From Methanobrevibacter sp. (lineage in GTDB: Archaea; Methanobacteriota; Methanobacteria; Methanobacteriales; Methanobacteriaceae), in NCBI GenBank assembly GCA_022775905.1, contig JALFJX010000012.1, forward strand, positions 54,930 to 118,929: a stretch of 64,000 bases of DNA. The letters are read 5' to 3'. Of this stretch, positions 55,533 through 64,000 are shown piece after piece. The position numbers and the translations under genes are program-made. Every line of letters begins with the position of its first letter. The stretch's first letter is position 1. The notes beneath the pieces are model-generated. The model saw nothing but the letters and a program-made list of their open reading frames with translations, did not search any database and had not been told where the DNA came from.

Positions 55533-56237
55533 TCACCATTCTAAATCTGCAACTTTTTTAGGGTTTTCATTAATGACAATACGTTCAATTTGACCATTTT
55601 TAATTCTAATAACCTTATCCGCAGCTTCAGCCAAAATTGCATTGTGAGTAACAATGACTACAGTAGTATTATTATCATTACTCATGCTTTGAAGTAAATT
55701 TAAAATTAAAACACCCGTATTGGAATCTAATGCACCAGTAGGTTCATCACATAAAAGCATAGTTGGCTGCTTAGCAACTGCTCTTGCAATAGACACCCTC
55801 TGCTGTTCACCACCAGACAACTGTGCAGGGAACTGATTAGCATGTTCTCTAAGCCCAACAGATTCTAGAACATCCAAACCATTGATATCCACATCAACAA
55901 TATCTCCCATCAATTCCACATTTTCCAATGCAGTCAAATTTGGGATTAAATTATAAAACTGAAAAATAAAACCGACATTTCTAGCACGGTATTGTGTTAG
56001 TTCATCATCATCAAATGATTCTATATGATTTCCATTAACAATAATCTGACCTGATGTGACAGTATCCAAACCGCCTAAAAGGTTTAATAATGTTGATTTA
56101 CCCGCACCAGACGGCCCGAGAATTACAACAAATTCTCCTTCATCAACAGTAAAATTAACATCATCCATAGCTTTTAAAATGTGGTCTCCAGATTGATATT
56201 CCTTTTTCACATTTTTAAATTCGATTATTGTATTCAT
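55533..56237 (-). CDS. ABC transporter ATPase (LolD/MacB type)
   Basis: A 234-residue ATPase with Walker [18 protein letters not shown]-loop [20 protein letters not shown] (ends), signature [16 protein letters not shown], Walker [13 protein letters not shown] and VIVTHNAIL. It pairs with the adjacent FtsX-type permease. ATG 56237 (MNTIIEF) follows GGAAGGTAG. A longer frame to 56339 would start in noncoding DNA. Confidence 0.92.
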   Translation of the reverse strand: MNTIIEFKNVKKEYQSGDHILKAMDDVNFTVDEGEFVVILGPSGAGKSTLLNLLGGLDTVTSGQIIVNGNHIESFDDDELTQYRARNVGFIFQFYNLIPNLTALENVELMGDIVDVDINGLDVLESVGLREHANQFPAQLSGGEQQRVSIARAVAKQPTMLLCDEPTGALDSNTGVLILNLLQSMSNDNNTTVVIVTHNAILAEAADKVIRIKNGQIERIVINENPKKVADLEW

Positions 56238-56381
56238 AGAACTACCTTCCAACAATATAATATCACTTCGACTTGTATTATATAAATTACCAAAATTGAT
56301 TATAATAACCATATCAAACAAAACTATAAAAGATTTCAAAACATAATTATATTATAATAAAATATTACAGGAAAAGTGTAA

Positions 56382-57119
56382 ATGTCATTCAAAAAAGATG
56401 AAATGTTAATAATGCCTGCAGTTGATATTAAGAATGGAAAATGTGTTCAACTCGTTCAAGGCGAACCTGGAAGTGAAATGGTAGAAATTGAAAATCCAGA
56501 ACTTGTTGCAAAACATTGGGAAGATTTAGGAGCTAAAAACATCCATGTCATTGATTTAGATGGAACAATAAATGGTGTTGCTAGTTTTGATATTATTAAA
56601 AAAATTCTAAAAGAAGTAAGTGTCCCAATTCAACTTGGTGGTGGGATTAGAAGCCTAGATTATGCTCGTCAATTACTTAATCTTGATATTGAAAGATTAA
56701 TTATTGGAACAATGGGTATCCAACACCCCGAAACTATTACCAAATTATCTGATGAATATGGATCAGATAGAATAATGATTTCACTTGACAGTAAAGATAA
56801 TAAAGTAGTTATTAAAGGATGGCAAGAAAAAATTGATAAAAGTCCTGTTGAACTTTCATCAGAATTTAAAGAGCATGGAGCGGGAAGTATCTTGTTTACA
56901 AATGTTGATGTTGAAGGACTTCTTGGCGGATTTTACACAGACCCAGTAGTTGAACTTAAAAAATCAGTAGATATACCTATTGTTTACTCTGGAGGAGTTA
57001 CAACAATAGAAGATATTAAAAAATTAAATGAAAGTGGTGTAGATGGAATTGTAATTGGTTCTGCACTTTATAAAGATAAAATTGATTTGACTGAAGCTTT
57101 AAAATATCAAAAGAGGTAA
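56382..57119 (+). CDS. hisA: Phosphoribosyl formimino-AICAR ribotide isomerase (HisA)
   Basis: Isomerises ProFAR to PRFAR in histidine synthesis. A 245-residue TIM barrel with the duplicated half-barrel pattern: LIMPAVDIKNGKCVQLVQGE, IHVIDLDGTINGVA, VPIQLGGGIRS and IPIVYSGGVTTIEDIKKL, the last two each giving phosphate-binding loops. It has the HisA catalytic Asp pair. It begins a run of five co-directional biosynthetic genes. Upstream (56238-56381) is the divergent ABC gene's promoter region. Confidence 0.94.
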   Translation: MSFKKDEMLIMPAVDIKNGKCVQLVQGEPGSEMVEIENPELVAKHWEDLGAKNIHVIDLDGTINGVASFDIIKKILKEVSVPIQLGGGIRSLDYARQLLNLDIERLIIGTMGIQHPETITKLSDEYGSDRIMISLDSKDNKVVIKGWQEKIDKSPVELSSEFKEHGAGSILFTNVDVEGLLGGFYTDPVVELKKSVDIPIVYSGGVTTIEDIKKLNESGVDGIVIGSALYKDKIDLTEALKYQKR

Positions 57120-57123
57120 ATTA

Positions 57124-57576
57124 ATGAAAGTAATGGCGACCGGAACATTCGATATACTTCACCCAGGACATGTATTATTCCTCGAAAAAGCTAAAGAATT
57201 AGGTGGAGAAAATGCTGTACTTGCAGTTGTAATAGCTAGAGACTCAACTGTAGAAAAGAGAAAAAGAATACCTATAATACCCCAAGAACAAAGATTAGAA
57301 ATGATCAAAAGCCTTAAACCTGTTGATGAAGCATATTTGGGGCATGTTGGAGATATGTTTAAAATTGTTGAAGAAATCAAACCCGACATTATCGCAATCG
57401 GTTCAGACCAGGACCACGATGTTTTAAAGTTGCAAGCAGCATTAGATAAAAGAGGAATAAACGCTAAAGCAATGCGTGTTAACGATTATATGTTTGGAGA
57501 ACTTGACAGCACCTGTAAAATTATTAAAAGAATAAAACATACAGATTTTAAAGATAAAACTGGAGAATTAGACTAA
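57124..57576 (+). CDS. ribL: Archaeal FAD synthase (RibL)
   Basis: A nucleotidyltransferase of 150 residues that makes FAD from FMN (archaeal RibL, MJ1179 type). It has the HxGH motif in FDILHPGHVLFLEKA, then VIARDSTVEKRK and IIAIGSDQDHD. Related cytidylyltransferases are an alternative, but length and neighbours fit RibL. It starts 4 bp after hisA. Confidence 0.85.
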   Translation: MKVMATGTFDILHPGHVLFLEKAKELGGENAVLAVVIARDSTVEKRKRIPIIPQEQRLEMIKSLKPVDEAYLGHVGDMFKIVEEIKPDIIAIGSDQDHDVLKLQAALDKRGINAKAMRVNDYMFGELDSTCKIIKRIKHTDFKDKTGELD

Positions 57577-57592
57577 TTAGGAGATTATTAAA

Positions 57593-58615
57593 ATGAAAAG
57601 TGTAGCAATTGTAGGAGCAAGTGGATATACTGGAGGAGAACTTTTAAGAATGCTCAGTGTACATCCTGATGTTGAAGTAACCGAAATCACATCAAGAAAA
57701 CTAGATGGACAGCCAGTCCATAAGACCCACCCACATGTTAGGGACACTGGACTTGTATTTAAAGACAAAAAGCCATCAGACATCGATACTGATGTAGTAT
57801 TTACTGCAACACCCCATGGAGCATCAATGAAGATTGTTCCAGAACTTTTAGAAACTGGAGCAAAAGTCGTTGATTTAAGTGGAGATTACAGATACCGAGA
57901 TACCGCAGTTTATGAAAAATGGTATGGAATGGAACACACTGATAAAGAACATAAAGGAGCATTTGGACTTCCTGAATTATACAGAGATGAAATCAAAAAA
58001 GCAGATCTTGTAGCAAATCCCGGATGTTTCCCAACTGGTGCAATTTTATCTTCATATCCTCTTGTTAAAAATGATTTAGTTGAAAGAATTGTAATTGATT
58101 CGAAAACTGGAGTTAGTGGAGCGGGAGTAAATCCATCCGGAACTACACATTATCCAAACATTGCAGACAATTCAAACCCATATAAAATTTCTGCACATAG
58201 ACATTCATCTGAAATTAAACAGGAATTACATGGATTTGATGATGTAAAAGTATCTTTTACACCACACTTAATACCAGTTATTAGAGGAATTCAAACTACA
58301 AGCCACAGTTTCTTAAAAGAAGAACATTTAGATACTACTCCTGATGAAATCAGAGCATTATATGAAAAAGAATACGGAAACGAATACTTTATCAAACTTA
58401 TGGATGAAGGAGAAATTCCACATTTAAGCTCAGTTAGAGGATCAAACTTTGTCCACATTGGCGGATTTGAAATTGACGATACTGGCAGACTCGTGATGTT
58501 ATCATGTATTGATAACCTTGTAAAAGGTGCATCTGGACAAGCTATTCAAAATATGAATATTATACTTGGACTTGAAGAACAAGCCGGATTAAAACACTTA
58601 GGTCTTCATCCTTAA
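57593..58615 (+). CDS. argC: N-acetyl-gamma-glutamyl-phosphate reductase
   Basis: NADPH-dependent third step of arginine/ornithine synthesis. A 340-residue protein with [18 protein letters not shown], the catalytic Cys in [27 protein letters not shown] and the His in [14 protein letters not shown]. Part of the hisA-ribL-argC run, 17 bp after ribL. Confidence 0.94.
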   Translation: MKSVAIVGASGYTGGELLRMLSVHPDVEVTEITSRKLDGQPVHKTHPHVRDTGLVFKDKKPSDIDTDVVFTATPHGASMKIVPELLETGAKVVDLSGDYRYRDTAVYEKWYGMEHTDKEHKGAFGLPELYRDEIKKADLVANPGCFPTGAILSSYPLVKNDLVERIVIDSKTGVSGAGVNPSGTTHYPNIADNSNPYKISAHRHSSEIKQELHGFDDVKVSFTPHLIPVIRGIQTTSHSFLKEEHLDTTPDEIRALYEKEYGNEYFIKLMDEGEIPHLSSVRGSNFVHIGGFEIDDTGRLVMLSCIDNLVKGASGQAIQNMNIILGLEEQAGLKHLGLHP

Positions 58616-58635
58616 AATAAATCGAGGCGAATATA

Positions 58636-59130
58636 ATGGCTACATTAATAATTTATTATTCACAAAGCGGAAAAACTGAATTAGTAGCTCATACTTTAGC
58701 AAAAAATCTAAGGGCAGATGTATTAAGAATTAAAGATTTGAAAAACCGTAAAGGATTTAAAAATAAACTTTTTGCATCAATTAATGCATTTAGAGAAAGT
58801 AAAACAGACATTGCTCCAGCAAAAGTTGATTTGACCGATTACGATACAATCATTTTTGGAACACCAACTTGGGCAGGAAATCCAACACCTGCTATTCTAA
58901 CAATAATTGACAGATGTAATTTAACTGGAAAAGACGTCATATTGTTTGCTACCATGGACAGCAGCCGTGGTGAAACAAATATTGAAAGGCTTGAAGAAAA
59001 AGTAAAAATGCGTGGAGCAAGAGTGATTGAAAGTTTTGCAATTGCTACTAAAGACAAAACCAATGAAAAATTGATTAATGATACTGAGGTAATCATTGAA
59101 ATGAAAGATTTAAAAATGTATACAAGGTAG
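58636..59130 (+). CDS. Flavodoxin family protein
   Basis: A 164-residue FMN-binding protein: IIYYSQSGKTELVA phosphate loop near residue 5, FGTPTWAGNPTPA near residue 72 and LFATMDSSRGE near 105. Probably an electron carrier or a small FMN reductase. Co-directional with argC and pyrI, with GAGGCGA before ATG 58636. Its FMN would be made into FAD by the neighbouring RibL, but a link is only inference. Confidence 0.88.
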   Translation: MATLIIYYSQSGKTELVAHTLAKNLRADVLRIKDLKNRKGFKNKLFASINAFRESKTDIAPAKVDLTDYDTIIFGTPTWAGNPTPAILTIIDRCNLTGKDVILFATMDSSRGETNIERLEEKVKMRGARVIESFAIATKDKTNEKLINDTEVIIEMKDLKMYTR

Positions 59131-59135
59131 ATTAA

Positions 59136-59612
59136 ATGGTTAACGATAAATCTGAATTAAAAATTAAAGCTATTGAGAATGGTACTGTAATTGACCACAT
59201 TACCGCAAACAAAACATTGCACATTCTTAAAATTTTAGGCCTTCCTGACAATGAAACAAAAAATATCACTGTTGCTATGAATGTATCTTCAAAAGAGCTT
59301 GGTAGAAAAGATATTTTAAAAATTGAAAATAGGGAATTAGATCACGAAGAACTTAATCAAGTTGCTTTAATCGCACCAGAAGCTACAATTAATATTATTA
59401 GGGATTTTAAACCTATTAAAAAAAATAAGATTGTACTACCTAAAAAGATTACTTCAATCATTAAGTGTACAAATCCAAAATGCATTACTAACTATGAGAA
59501 TGAACCAATAACTCCAATATTTAATGTTGTTACTGACAATCCTCCAGTAGTTAGATGCCACTATTGTGAAAAATTAATAAAAACAGAAGATATTTACAAA
59601 CAAATTGAATAA
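59136..59612 (+). CDS. pyrI: Aspartate carbamoyltransferase regulatory subunit
   Basis: Allosteric subunit that binds ATP/CTP and zinc. 158 residues: the N-terminal nucleotide domain ([19 protein letters not shown]), then the zinc domain with four cysteines, [13 protein letters not shown] and [10 protein letters not shown]. The catalytic subunit gene (pyrB) is not adjacent. It starts 5 bp after the flavodoxin stop. Confidence 0.94.
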   Translation: MVNDKSELKIKAIENGTVIDHITANKTLHILKILGLPDNETKNITVAMNVSSKELGRKDILKIENRELDHEELNQVALIAPEATINIIRDFKPIKKNKIVLPKKITSIIKCTNPKCITNYENEPITPIFNVVTDNPPVVRCHYCEKLIKTEDIYKQIE

Positions 59613-59616
59613 TCTT

Positions 59617-60825
59617 CTAGTTTTTTAAATAATCTGCTAATCTTTTAGATAATGCAAGTATTGTTAATATTGGAGGTTTACCTGGAGATATTGGCAATAC
59701 ACTTGCATCACAAACAAATAAATTATCGATTTCTGTTTCTAAATTACTGTTTACAATTTCACCAATTTTTGCAGTTCCACCAGGATGTGCTCCTCTGTAC
59801 ACAGTTGAACCAATAGTATTAGGGTCAACACCTGCTCTTTCTAAAACAAAACCAGCAGTAGCTACTCCTTCAGATAATAATCGTATATCTTCAATTGTAT
59901 TGATTTTAACAACATCACCATCTTCAGTTACGTAACCTTTACATTCATCCCTAGTTTTTACCATGATACTTAAAATATCATTTTCAGTTACATTTTCATC
60001 ATCAATTTGACCTGGGATGAATGATGAATAATGAGGTGCCAATACAAAGTTTTTACCAACGATAATCCCTGCCATTTGAACTTCAGTATTGAAGTTGATG
60101 TCTTTTATGTATCCTCCAACACTTACAAATGGATCAAAGAATATTTCTTTACCAGCATCAGGGAATCCTGATTTTCTTAAAATTAAAGCAGAATTAATTG
60201 CACCTGCAGATAATACAACGTTATCCGCTTTTATGGTTTCTTCATTACCATCTTTAATGTATTTTACACCAGAAACTTTTCCATCTTCAGAAATAACTTC
60301 AGTTACTTCCGCATCACAAATCAATGTTGCACCATTTTCAACTGCTTCATCAACAAAGTCCTTTCCAGAAATTTTAGCATCAACTGGACAGCCATATGCA
60401 CATTTTCCACATTGAATACAATCTTCTTCACGAATAGCTTTTGGCATTTTCATAGTTTGAAGACCAAGTTCACGACCCGCATCCAAAAATGCCTGAGTTC
60501 CTTTACCAATATGAGAATCATCAAGAGGATGAACATTGATTAAATCTTCAACATAGTCATATGCATCAGACAAGTCAATATCAAAATCCAATAATTCATC
60601 AGTAAGCGCCCTTACCATATTTGACATGGATACTATAGTTGCACCACCAATACATGTTGTGGTGAGTAAATCCACATCTTCAGAGTATTTATCATAATAA
60701 TTAAATGCATCTTTTGAATGAGTGTAAGGTCCTTTTTCTAAAATAGTTACATCAATACCGTTTTTTGCAAGTTCAGAAGCCAATATTCCTCCACCTGCAC
60801 CAGTACCTGCGATAACAATCACCAT
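59617..60825 (-). CDS. GMC-type FAD oxidoreductase with a 4Fe-4S motif
   Basis: A 402-residue flavoprotein. The N-terminal VIVIAGTGAGGGILASELA is the FAD Rossmann loop. An inserted ferredoxin motif CIQCGKCAYGCPVD lies near residue 140 and would bind 4Fe-4S. The C-terminal HPGGTAKIGE and LFVCDASVLPISPGKPPILTI are GMC-family features. The substrate is unknown; an alcohol or polyol/lipid substrate is typical of the family. GGTGAT precedes ATG 60825. Confidence 0.82.
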   Translation of the reverse strand: MVIVIAGTGAGGGILASELAKNGIDVTILEKGPYTHSKDAFNYYDKYSEDVDLLTTTCIGGATIVSMSNMVRALTDELLDFDIDLSDAYDYVEDLINVHPLDDSHIGKGTQAFLDAGRELGLQTMKMPKAIREEDCIQCGKCAYGCPVDAKISGKDFVDEAVENGATLICDAEVTEVISEDGKVSGVKYIKDGNEETIKADNVVLSAGAINSALILRKSGFPDAGKEIFFDPFVSVGGYIKDINFNTEVQMAGIIVGKNFVLAPHYSSFIPGQIDDENVTENDILSIMVKTRDECKGYVTEDGDVVKINTIEDIRLLSEGVATAGFVLERAGVDPNTIGSTVYRGAHPGGTAKIGEIVNSNLETEIDNLFVCDASVLPISPGKPPILTILALSKRLADYLKN

Positions 60826-60978
60826 ATCACCTTATTTTTTAATTATAATATATTAATATAAAAATATGGTTTAATTCCATAAAATATATCACTTGTTATA
60901 TTAAGTTTCATAATATAAAAAACTTTTATTTAATAGATAATTCATAACTATATATGATTAATCTTTTTAAGTGATAAA

Positions 60979-62349
60979 ATGGAAGAATATATTGATTTAT
61001 TCGAAAAAGTTATTGCAAAAACAAGCTCTCAAGTAGACTACATTGATATCAGAGCAGGAGTTGGAGACAACACCTCAATATTAATGAAAGATGGGGATGT
61101 AGATGAGATTAACACTGGAATGAGCCTAGCTGCAGGAGTAAGAGTGTTAAATAATGGAGCATGGGGTTTTGCATACACTACAGATTTATCTAAAATAGAT
61201 GAAATAACCAATACTGCTATTAAATTTTCAAACTCATTGAAAGGAGATGTCAAATTAAGTGAAACAGACATCATTAAAGATAAAATAGCTGTTGACGTTA
61301 AAATTCCATTTAAAGATATTTCTATTGAAGAAAAAAAAGACATAATGAAACAAGCAAATGATGCTGCTTATATTGATAAAGTTAACAGTACTACAGTAAG
61401 CTACGGAGACAGTGAAGTCAACTCATTATTCATGAATAGCGAAGGTAGTGAAATCCAAGTTAAGACCAGTAGAGTGAGAATGGCATTAAATGCATCTGCA
61501 ACAAACGGCGAAATCATTCAATTTGGACATGGAAGTCTTGGAGGAGTTAAAGGATTTGAAGTTATAGCAGACGAAGATATTGAGCAATTTGGAAGAAACA
61601 TAGGTGAAAAAGCCGTCAGATTGCTTGAAGCAAAACCTGCACCATCTGGAAACTTCCCTGTCATAGCAGATCCTGAATTAACTGGTGTTTTAGTTCATGA
61701 AGCATTAGGTCATGCTGTTGAAGGAGATTTAATATTACAAAATGATTCTATCCTTAAAGATAAGATCGGCAGTCAAATTGCATCAGACATTGTCAATATC
61801 TTTGATGATGCAAGCCTGAAAGAAGGATTTGGATATTACCCATATGATGTTGAAGGAGTTAAAACTGCACCAAATCAATTAGTTAAAGATGGAAAATTAG
61901 TTTCACTCTTAAATTCAAGAGAAACCGCATCCAAATTAAACATGAAATCTTCCGGAAATGCAAGATCATCAATTGCAGATCAACCTATAGTTAGAATGAG
62001 TAATACATTCTTACAGCCAGGAGACAATACCTTTGAAGAATTAATAGAAGACATTCCTGATGGAATATATCTTAAAGGTTCTAGAGGTGGACAAGTAGAC
62101 ACTGGTAAAGGTATCTTCCAATTTAATGCTGCTGAAGGTTATTTAATTAAAGATGGTGAAATTACAACACCATTAAGAGATGTTTCACTATCAGGTAACA
62201 TATTAGAAACATTGAAAAATATTGATGCTATTGGAAATGACTTTAAATTAAGTGTGGGATTCTGTGGAAAAGATGGTCAGACCGCACCAGTAAGTGATGG
62301 TGGACCTCACACCAGAATTTTAAATGCACTAGTTGGAGGAATGGGATGA
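60979..62349 (+). CDS. tldD: TldD family metalloprotease
   Basis: A 456-residue TldD/PmbA family protein. The zinc-binding [11 protein letters not shown] lies near residue 237; [21 protein letters not shown] and [21 protein letters not shown] near the end are family hallmarks. TldD works as a heteromer with the PmbA/TldE partner, here possibly elsewhere. AAGTGAT precedes ATG 60979. Its stop overlaps the AMMECR1 gene by 4 bp. Confidence 0.9.
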   Translation: MEEYIDLFEKVIAKTSSQVDYIDIRAGVGDNTSILMKDGDVDEINTGMSLAAGVRVLNNGAWGFAYTTDLSKIDEITNTAIKFSNSLKGDVKLSETDIIKDKIAVDVKIPFKDISIEEKKDIMKQANDAAYIDKVNSTTVSYGDSEVNSLFMNSEGSEIQVKTSRVRMALNASATNGEIIQFGHGSLGGVKGFEVIADEDIEQFGRNIGEKAVRLLEAKPAPSGNFPVIADPELTGVLVHEALGHAVEGDLILQNDSILKDKIGSQIASDIVNIFDDASLKEGFGYYPYDVEGVKTAPNQLVKDGKLVSLLNSRETASKLNMKSSGNARSSIADQPIVRMSNTFLQPGDNTFEELIEDIPDGIYLKGSRGGQVDTGKGIFQFNAAEGYLIKDGEITTPLRDVSLSGNILETLKNIDAIGNDFKLSVGFCGKDGQTAPVSDGGPHTRILNALVGGMG

Positions 62350-62906
62350 TGATTAGTGAAAATGGTGGAAAATACCTTGTTAAACTAGCTAAAGAGGCAA
62401 TCAAAGAATATTTAGAAACTGGTGAAAAAATAACAAAAGGTGAAGATTACCCTATTGAATTAGATGAGAAATTAGGTGTTTTTGTAACCTTAAACAAAAA
62501 TAATGATTTAAGAGGATGCATTGGATATGCTGAACCAATCATGAGTGCTATTGAAGCTACAATTGATGTGGCTATTGCAGCTGCAGTCAATGACCCTAGA
62601 TTTCCTCAAGTCAGTTTAGATGAATTTGAATCAATTGATTTAGAAGTAACCGTGCTTACAAAACCAGAAATGATTATTGTAGCACATTATAATCAATACT
62701 TTGACGAAATTGAAATTGGTGAAGATGGTTTAATTATCCAAAAAGGTTACTCAAGAGGATTATTATTACCACAAGTAGCAACAGAAAATAGATTTAATGT
62801 AGAAGACTTTTTAGAACACACATGCATGAAAGCAGGAATTAGTGCAGACAGCTGGATGGATGAAAGCTGTGATGTCTACAAATTCCAAGGACAAATATTT
62901 AAATAG
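62346..62906 (+). CDS. AMMECR1 domain protein
   Basis: A 186-residue protein of the AMMECR1 family, present in archaea and eukaryotes. The conserved [12 protein letters not shown] lies near residue 58, with [24 protein letters not shown] [11 protein letters not shown] and a final [10 protein letters not shown]. Its biochemical role is not established. The first ATG (62346) has GGAGGA five bases upstream and overlaps tldD. Confidence 0.85.
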   Translation: MMISENGGKYLVKLAKEAIKEYLETGEKITKGEDYPIELDEKLGVFVTLNKNNDLRGCIGYAEPIMSAIEATIDVAIAAAVNDPRFPQVSLDEFESIDLEVTVLTKPEMIIVAHYNQYFDEIEIGEDGLIIQKGYSRGLLLPQVATENRFNVEDFLEHTCMKAGISADSWMDESCDVYKFQGQIFK

Positions 62907-62914
62907 TGATTAAA

Positions 62915-63943
62915 ATGATGATTCCAACAATCCCTACACCACAAGAATTACTTGATAAAGGATTCAGTAGGGGTAAAAAACAAGCAGACCTATTGAGAGG
63001 TCAAAAGATACCTAAACATTTAAAAGGTAAAAGAATTGAAGAAAGAAGAGTTGTAACCTCTTGCCAAGTTATTAAAGATAAACTGAAATCAATTTTAGAT
63101 GCAGTCCCTGAAATTGAAAAATTACATCCATTTTACCAAGATTACATTGATATTACAGTTGGCGTGGATGATATGAAACAAGCATTGGGCGCTCTCAATT
63201 GGGCATACGGTATCATAACCCAACTCGAGAAAGAATATGGATCCAAGATTAGGAAAAACCCCTCTGAAAGAGCAGCTGCAATTCAAAAACAAGCATACGG
63301 AAGAATAGCTTCAGTTGTAAACAAAATCAAAAAAGATTTGGATTTCCTAGACTTTGCAAAACAAAACTTAAGAAATATGCCAACCATTGATTTTGATGCA
63401 ACTACAATCGTTATCGCTGGTTTTCCAAATGTAGGTAAATCAACATTGCTCAGGCAAATTACTGGAGCAGAACCTCAAGTTGCAAATTACCCATTTACAA
63501 CAAAAGGTATTCAAATCGGACACACCGAAAGACACTGGAAAAGCATTCAAATTATCGATACCCCAGGATTACTTGATAGACCTGTTTTAGAAATGAATGA
63601 TATTGAGATGAATGCGATTGTTGCATTGGAACACTTGGCTGATGCAATTTTATTCATATTTGATGCATCAGAGACTTGTGGATTCCATTTAGATAACCAA
63701 TATAATCTTTTAAAACAAATCGAAAAGATTTTTTCAGACATTCCTGTGTACTATTTATTCAACAAAATGGATTTGATTGAAGATACAGAATATCTTAAAG
63801 AGTATATTGATGATGAAGAAAGGTCCATTTTCATATCTGCAATCGAAGGTGAAGGCATAGATAAGATTAATTCCAAATTTGATGAAATTAAGAAAATTGA
63901 CCGTACACCTGTTGAAGAAGAAGATGATGATGAATATTACTGA
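62915..63943 (+). CDS. NOG1-like GTPase
   Basis: A 342-residue ribosome-assembly GTPase of the archaeal NOG1 type. The N-terminal helical part ([23 protein letters not shown], ends given) is followed by the G domain: P-loop [11 protein letters not shown], switch [15 protein letters not shown] and a final SAIEGEG. A Glu/Asp tail closes the protein. ATG 62915 is used; GTG 62906 and ATG 62918 are alternatives. It nearly abuts AMMECR1. Confidence 0.88.
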   Translation: MMIPTIPTPQELLDKGFSRGKKQADLLRGQKIPKHLKGKRIEERRVVTSCQVIKDKLKSILDAVPEIEKLHPFYQDYIDITVGVDDMKQALGALNWAYGIITQLEKEYGSKIRKNPSERAAAIQKQAYGRIASVVNKIKKDLDFLDFAKQNLRNMPTIDFDATTIVIAGFPNVGKSTLLRQITGAEPQVANYPFTTKGIQIGHTERHWKSIQIIDTPGLLDRPVLEMNDIEMNAIVALEHLADAILFIFDASETCGFHLDNQYNLLKQIEKIFSDIPVYYLFNKMDLIEDTEYLKEYIDDEERSIFISAIEGEGIDKINSKFDEIKKIDRTPVEEEDDDEYY

Positions 63944-63962
63944 AGTTACCTTTTAGTAACTT
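63943..63962 (+). terminator. Weak hairpin after the NOG1 gene
   Basis: A 7-bp stem (63943-63949 with 63956-63962, six-base loop) overlaps the stop codon; only short T-runs follow. Confidence 0.35.
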
Positions 63963-63981
63963 TAAGTAATTAATAGATAAA

Positions 63982-63989
63982 TTTATATA
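63982..63989 (+). promoter_or_regulatory. TATA box of a gene beyond the window
   Basis: TTTATATA (63983-63990 region) lies at the window end after the NOG1 gene, in the position of an archaeal promoter for a plus-strand gene outside the window. Confidence 0.4.
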
Positions 63990-64000
63990 CTAACAAAAAG

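Overview
The window is an AT-rich methanogenic archaeal chromosome segment, most likely Methanobrevibacter or a close relative in the Methanobacteriales. Evidence for a methanogen is methanogenesis marker protein 2, the methanofuran enzymes MfnD and MfnF, a homoaconitase-type small subunit (coenzyme B synthesis), CbiD and CbiZ. Evidence for an archaeon is a histone, a thermosome, S17e, NOG1, archaeal Elp3, CDP-archaeol synthase and tetraether lipid synthase. Most of the window is ordinary, densely packed core metabolism, with many 1-17 bp gene overlaps and Shine-Dalgarno-led starts. I see no prophage, IS element, CRISPR array or rRNA.

Layout. 0-4.1 kb: an amber-interrupted nitrilase-family gene, a CDP-alcohol phosphatidyltransferase, methanogenesis marker 2, a DUF2117 protein and NOB1. 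4.2-6.8 kb: a six-copy, exactly 11-bp-phased repeat array sits directly upstream of two tandem FilR1-type regulators, a small HTH protein and moaB. 6.8-12 kb: pyrE, a PRC-barrel protein, both exonuclease VII subunits, cbiZ and the thermosome. 12-17.6 kb: a coiled-coil protein with 31-residue repeats, then the lysine/diaminopimelate operon lysC-dapA-dapB-asd (minus strand). 17.7-24.4 kb: S17e, chorismate mutase, a decayed and an intact copy of a secreted Ig-like/zinc-carboxypeptidase-like protein, GHMP shikimate kinase, a glycosyltransferase, cbiD and a thioredoxin.

24.5-33.9 kb: a Hel308-like helicase, DUF2098 and PRC-barrel proteins, Elp3, DeoC, a SulP transporter, tRNA-Phe(GAA) and tRNA-Val(GAC), a histone, a tRNA methylthiotransferase and a zinc-ribbon protein. 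34-42.6 kb: homoaconitase small subunit, tetraether lipid synthase divergent from CDP-archaeol synthase, MfnF-MfnD-WecB, TruA, a QueG-like ferredoxin protein and a GNAT acetyltransferase. 42.6-48 kb: a complete nickel/peptide ABC importer; its upstream region carries two pairs of an AGTA(W)TACT palindrome, one pair facing the GNAT gene and one facing the transporter. 48-56 kb: a MATE exporter, a Zn/Cd P-type ATPase with His/Cys-rich N-terminus and its ArsR-family regulator, a DUF4012-like protein and a MacB-like ABC system. 56-64 kb: hisA-ribL-argC-flavodoxin-pyrI, a GMC-type oxidoreductase with a ferredoxin motif, TldD, an AMMECR1 protein and NOG1.

The most notable structures not explained by gene annotation are the 11-bp iteron array at 4205-4270, the paired palindromes around the nickel/peptide importer, the decaying peptidase paralogue (two frameshifts plus a 52-nt block identical to its neighbour), and a shared poly-T tract placed between the ribosome binding site and a TTG start in three unrelated genes. 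I did not find a clearly new multi-gene system; the iteron/FilR1 locus is the best candidate for undescribed regulation.
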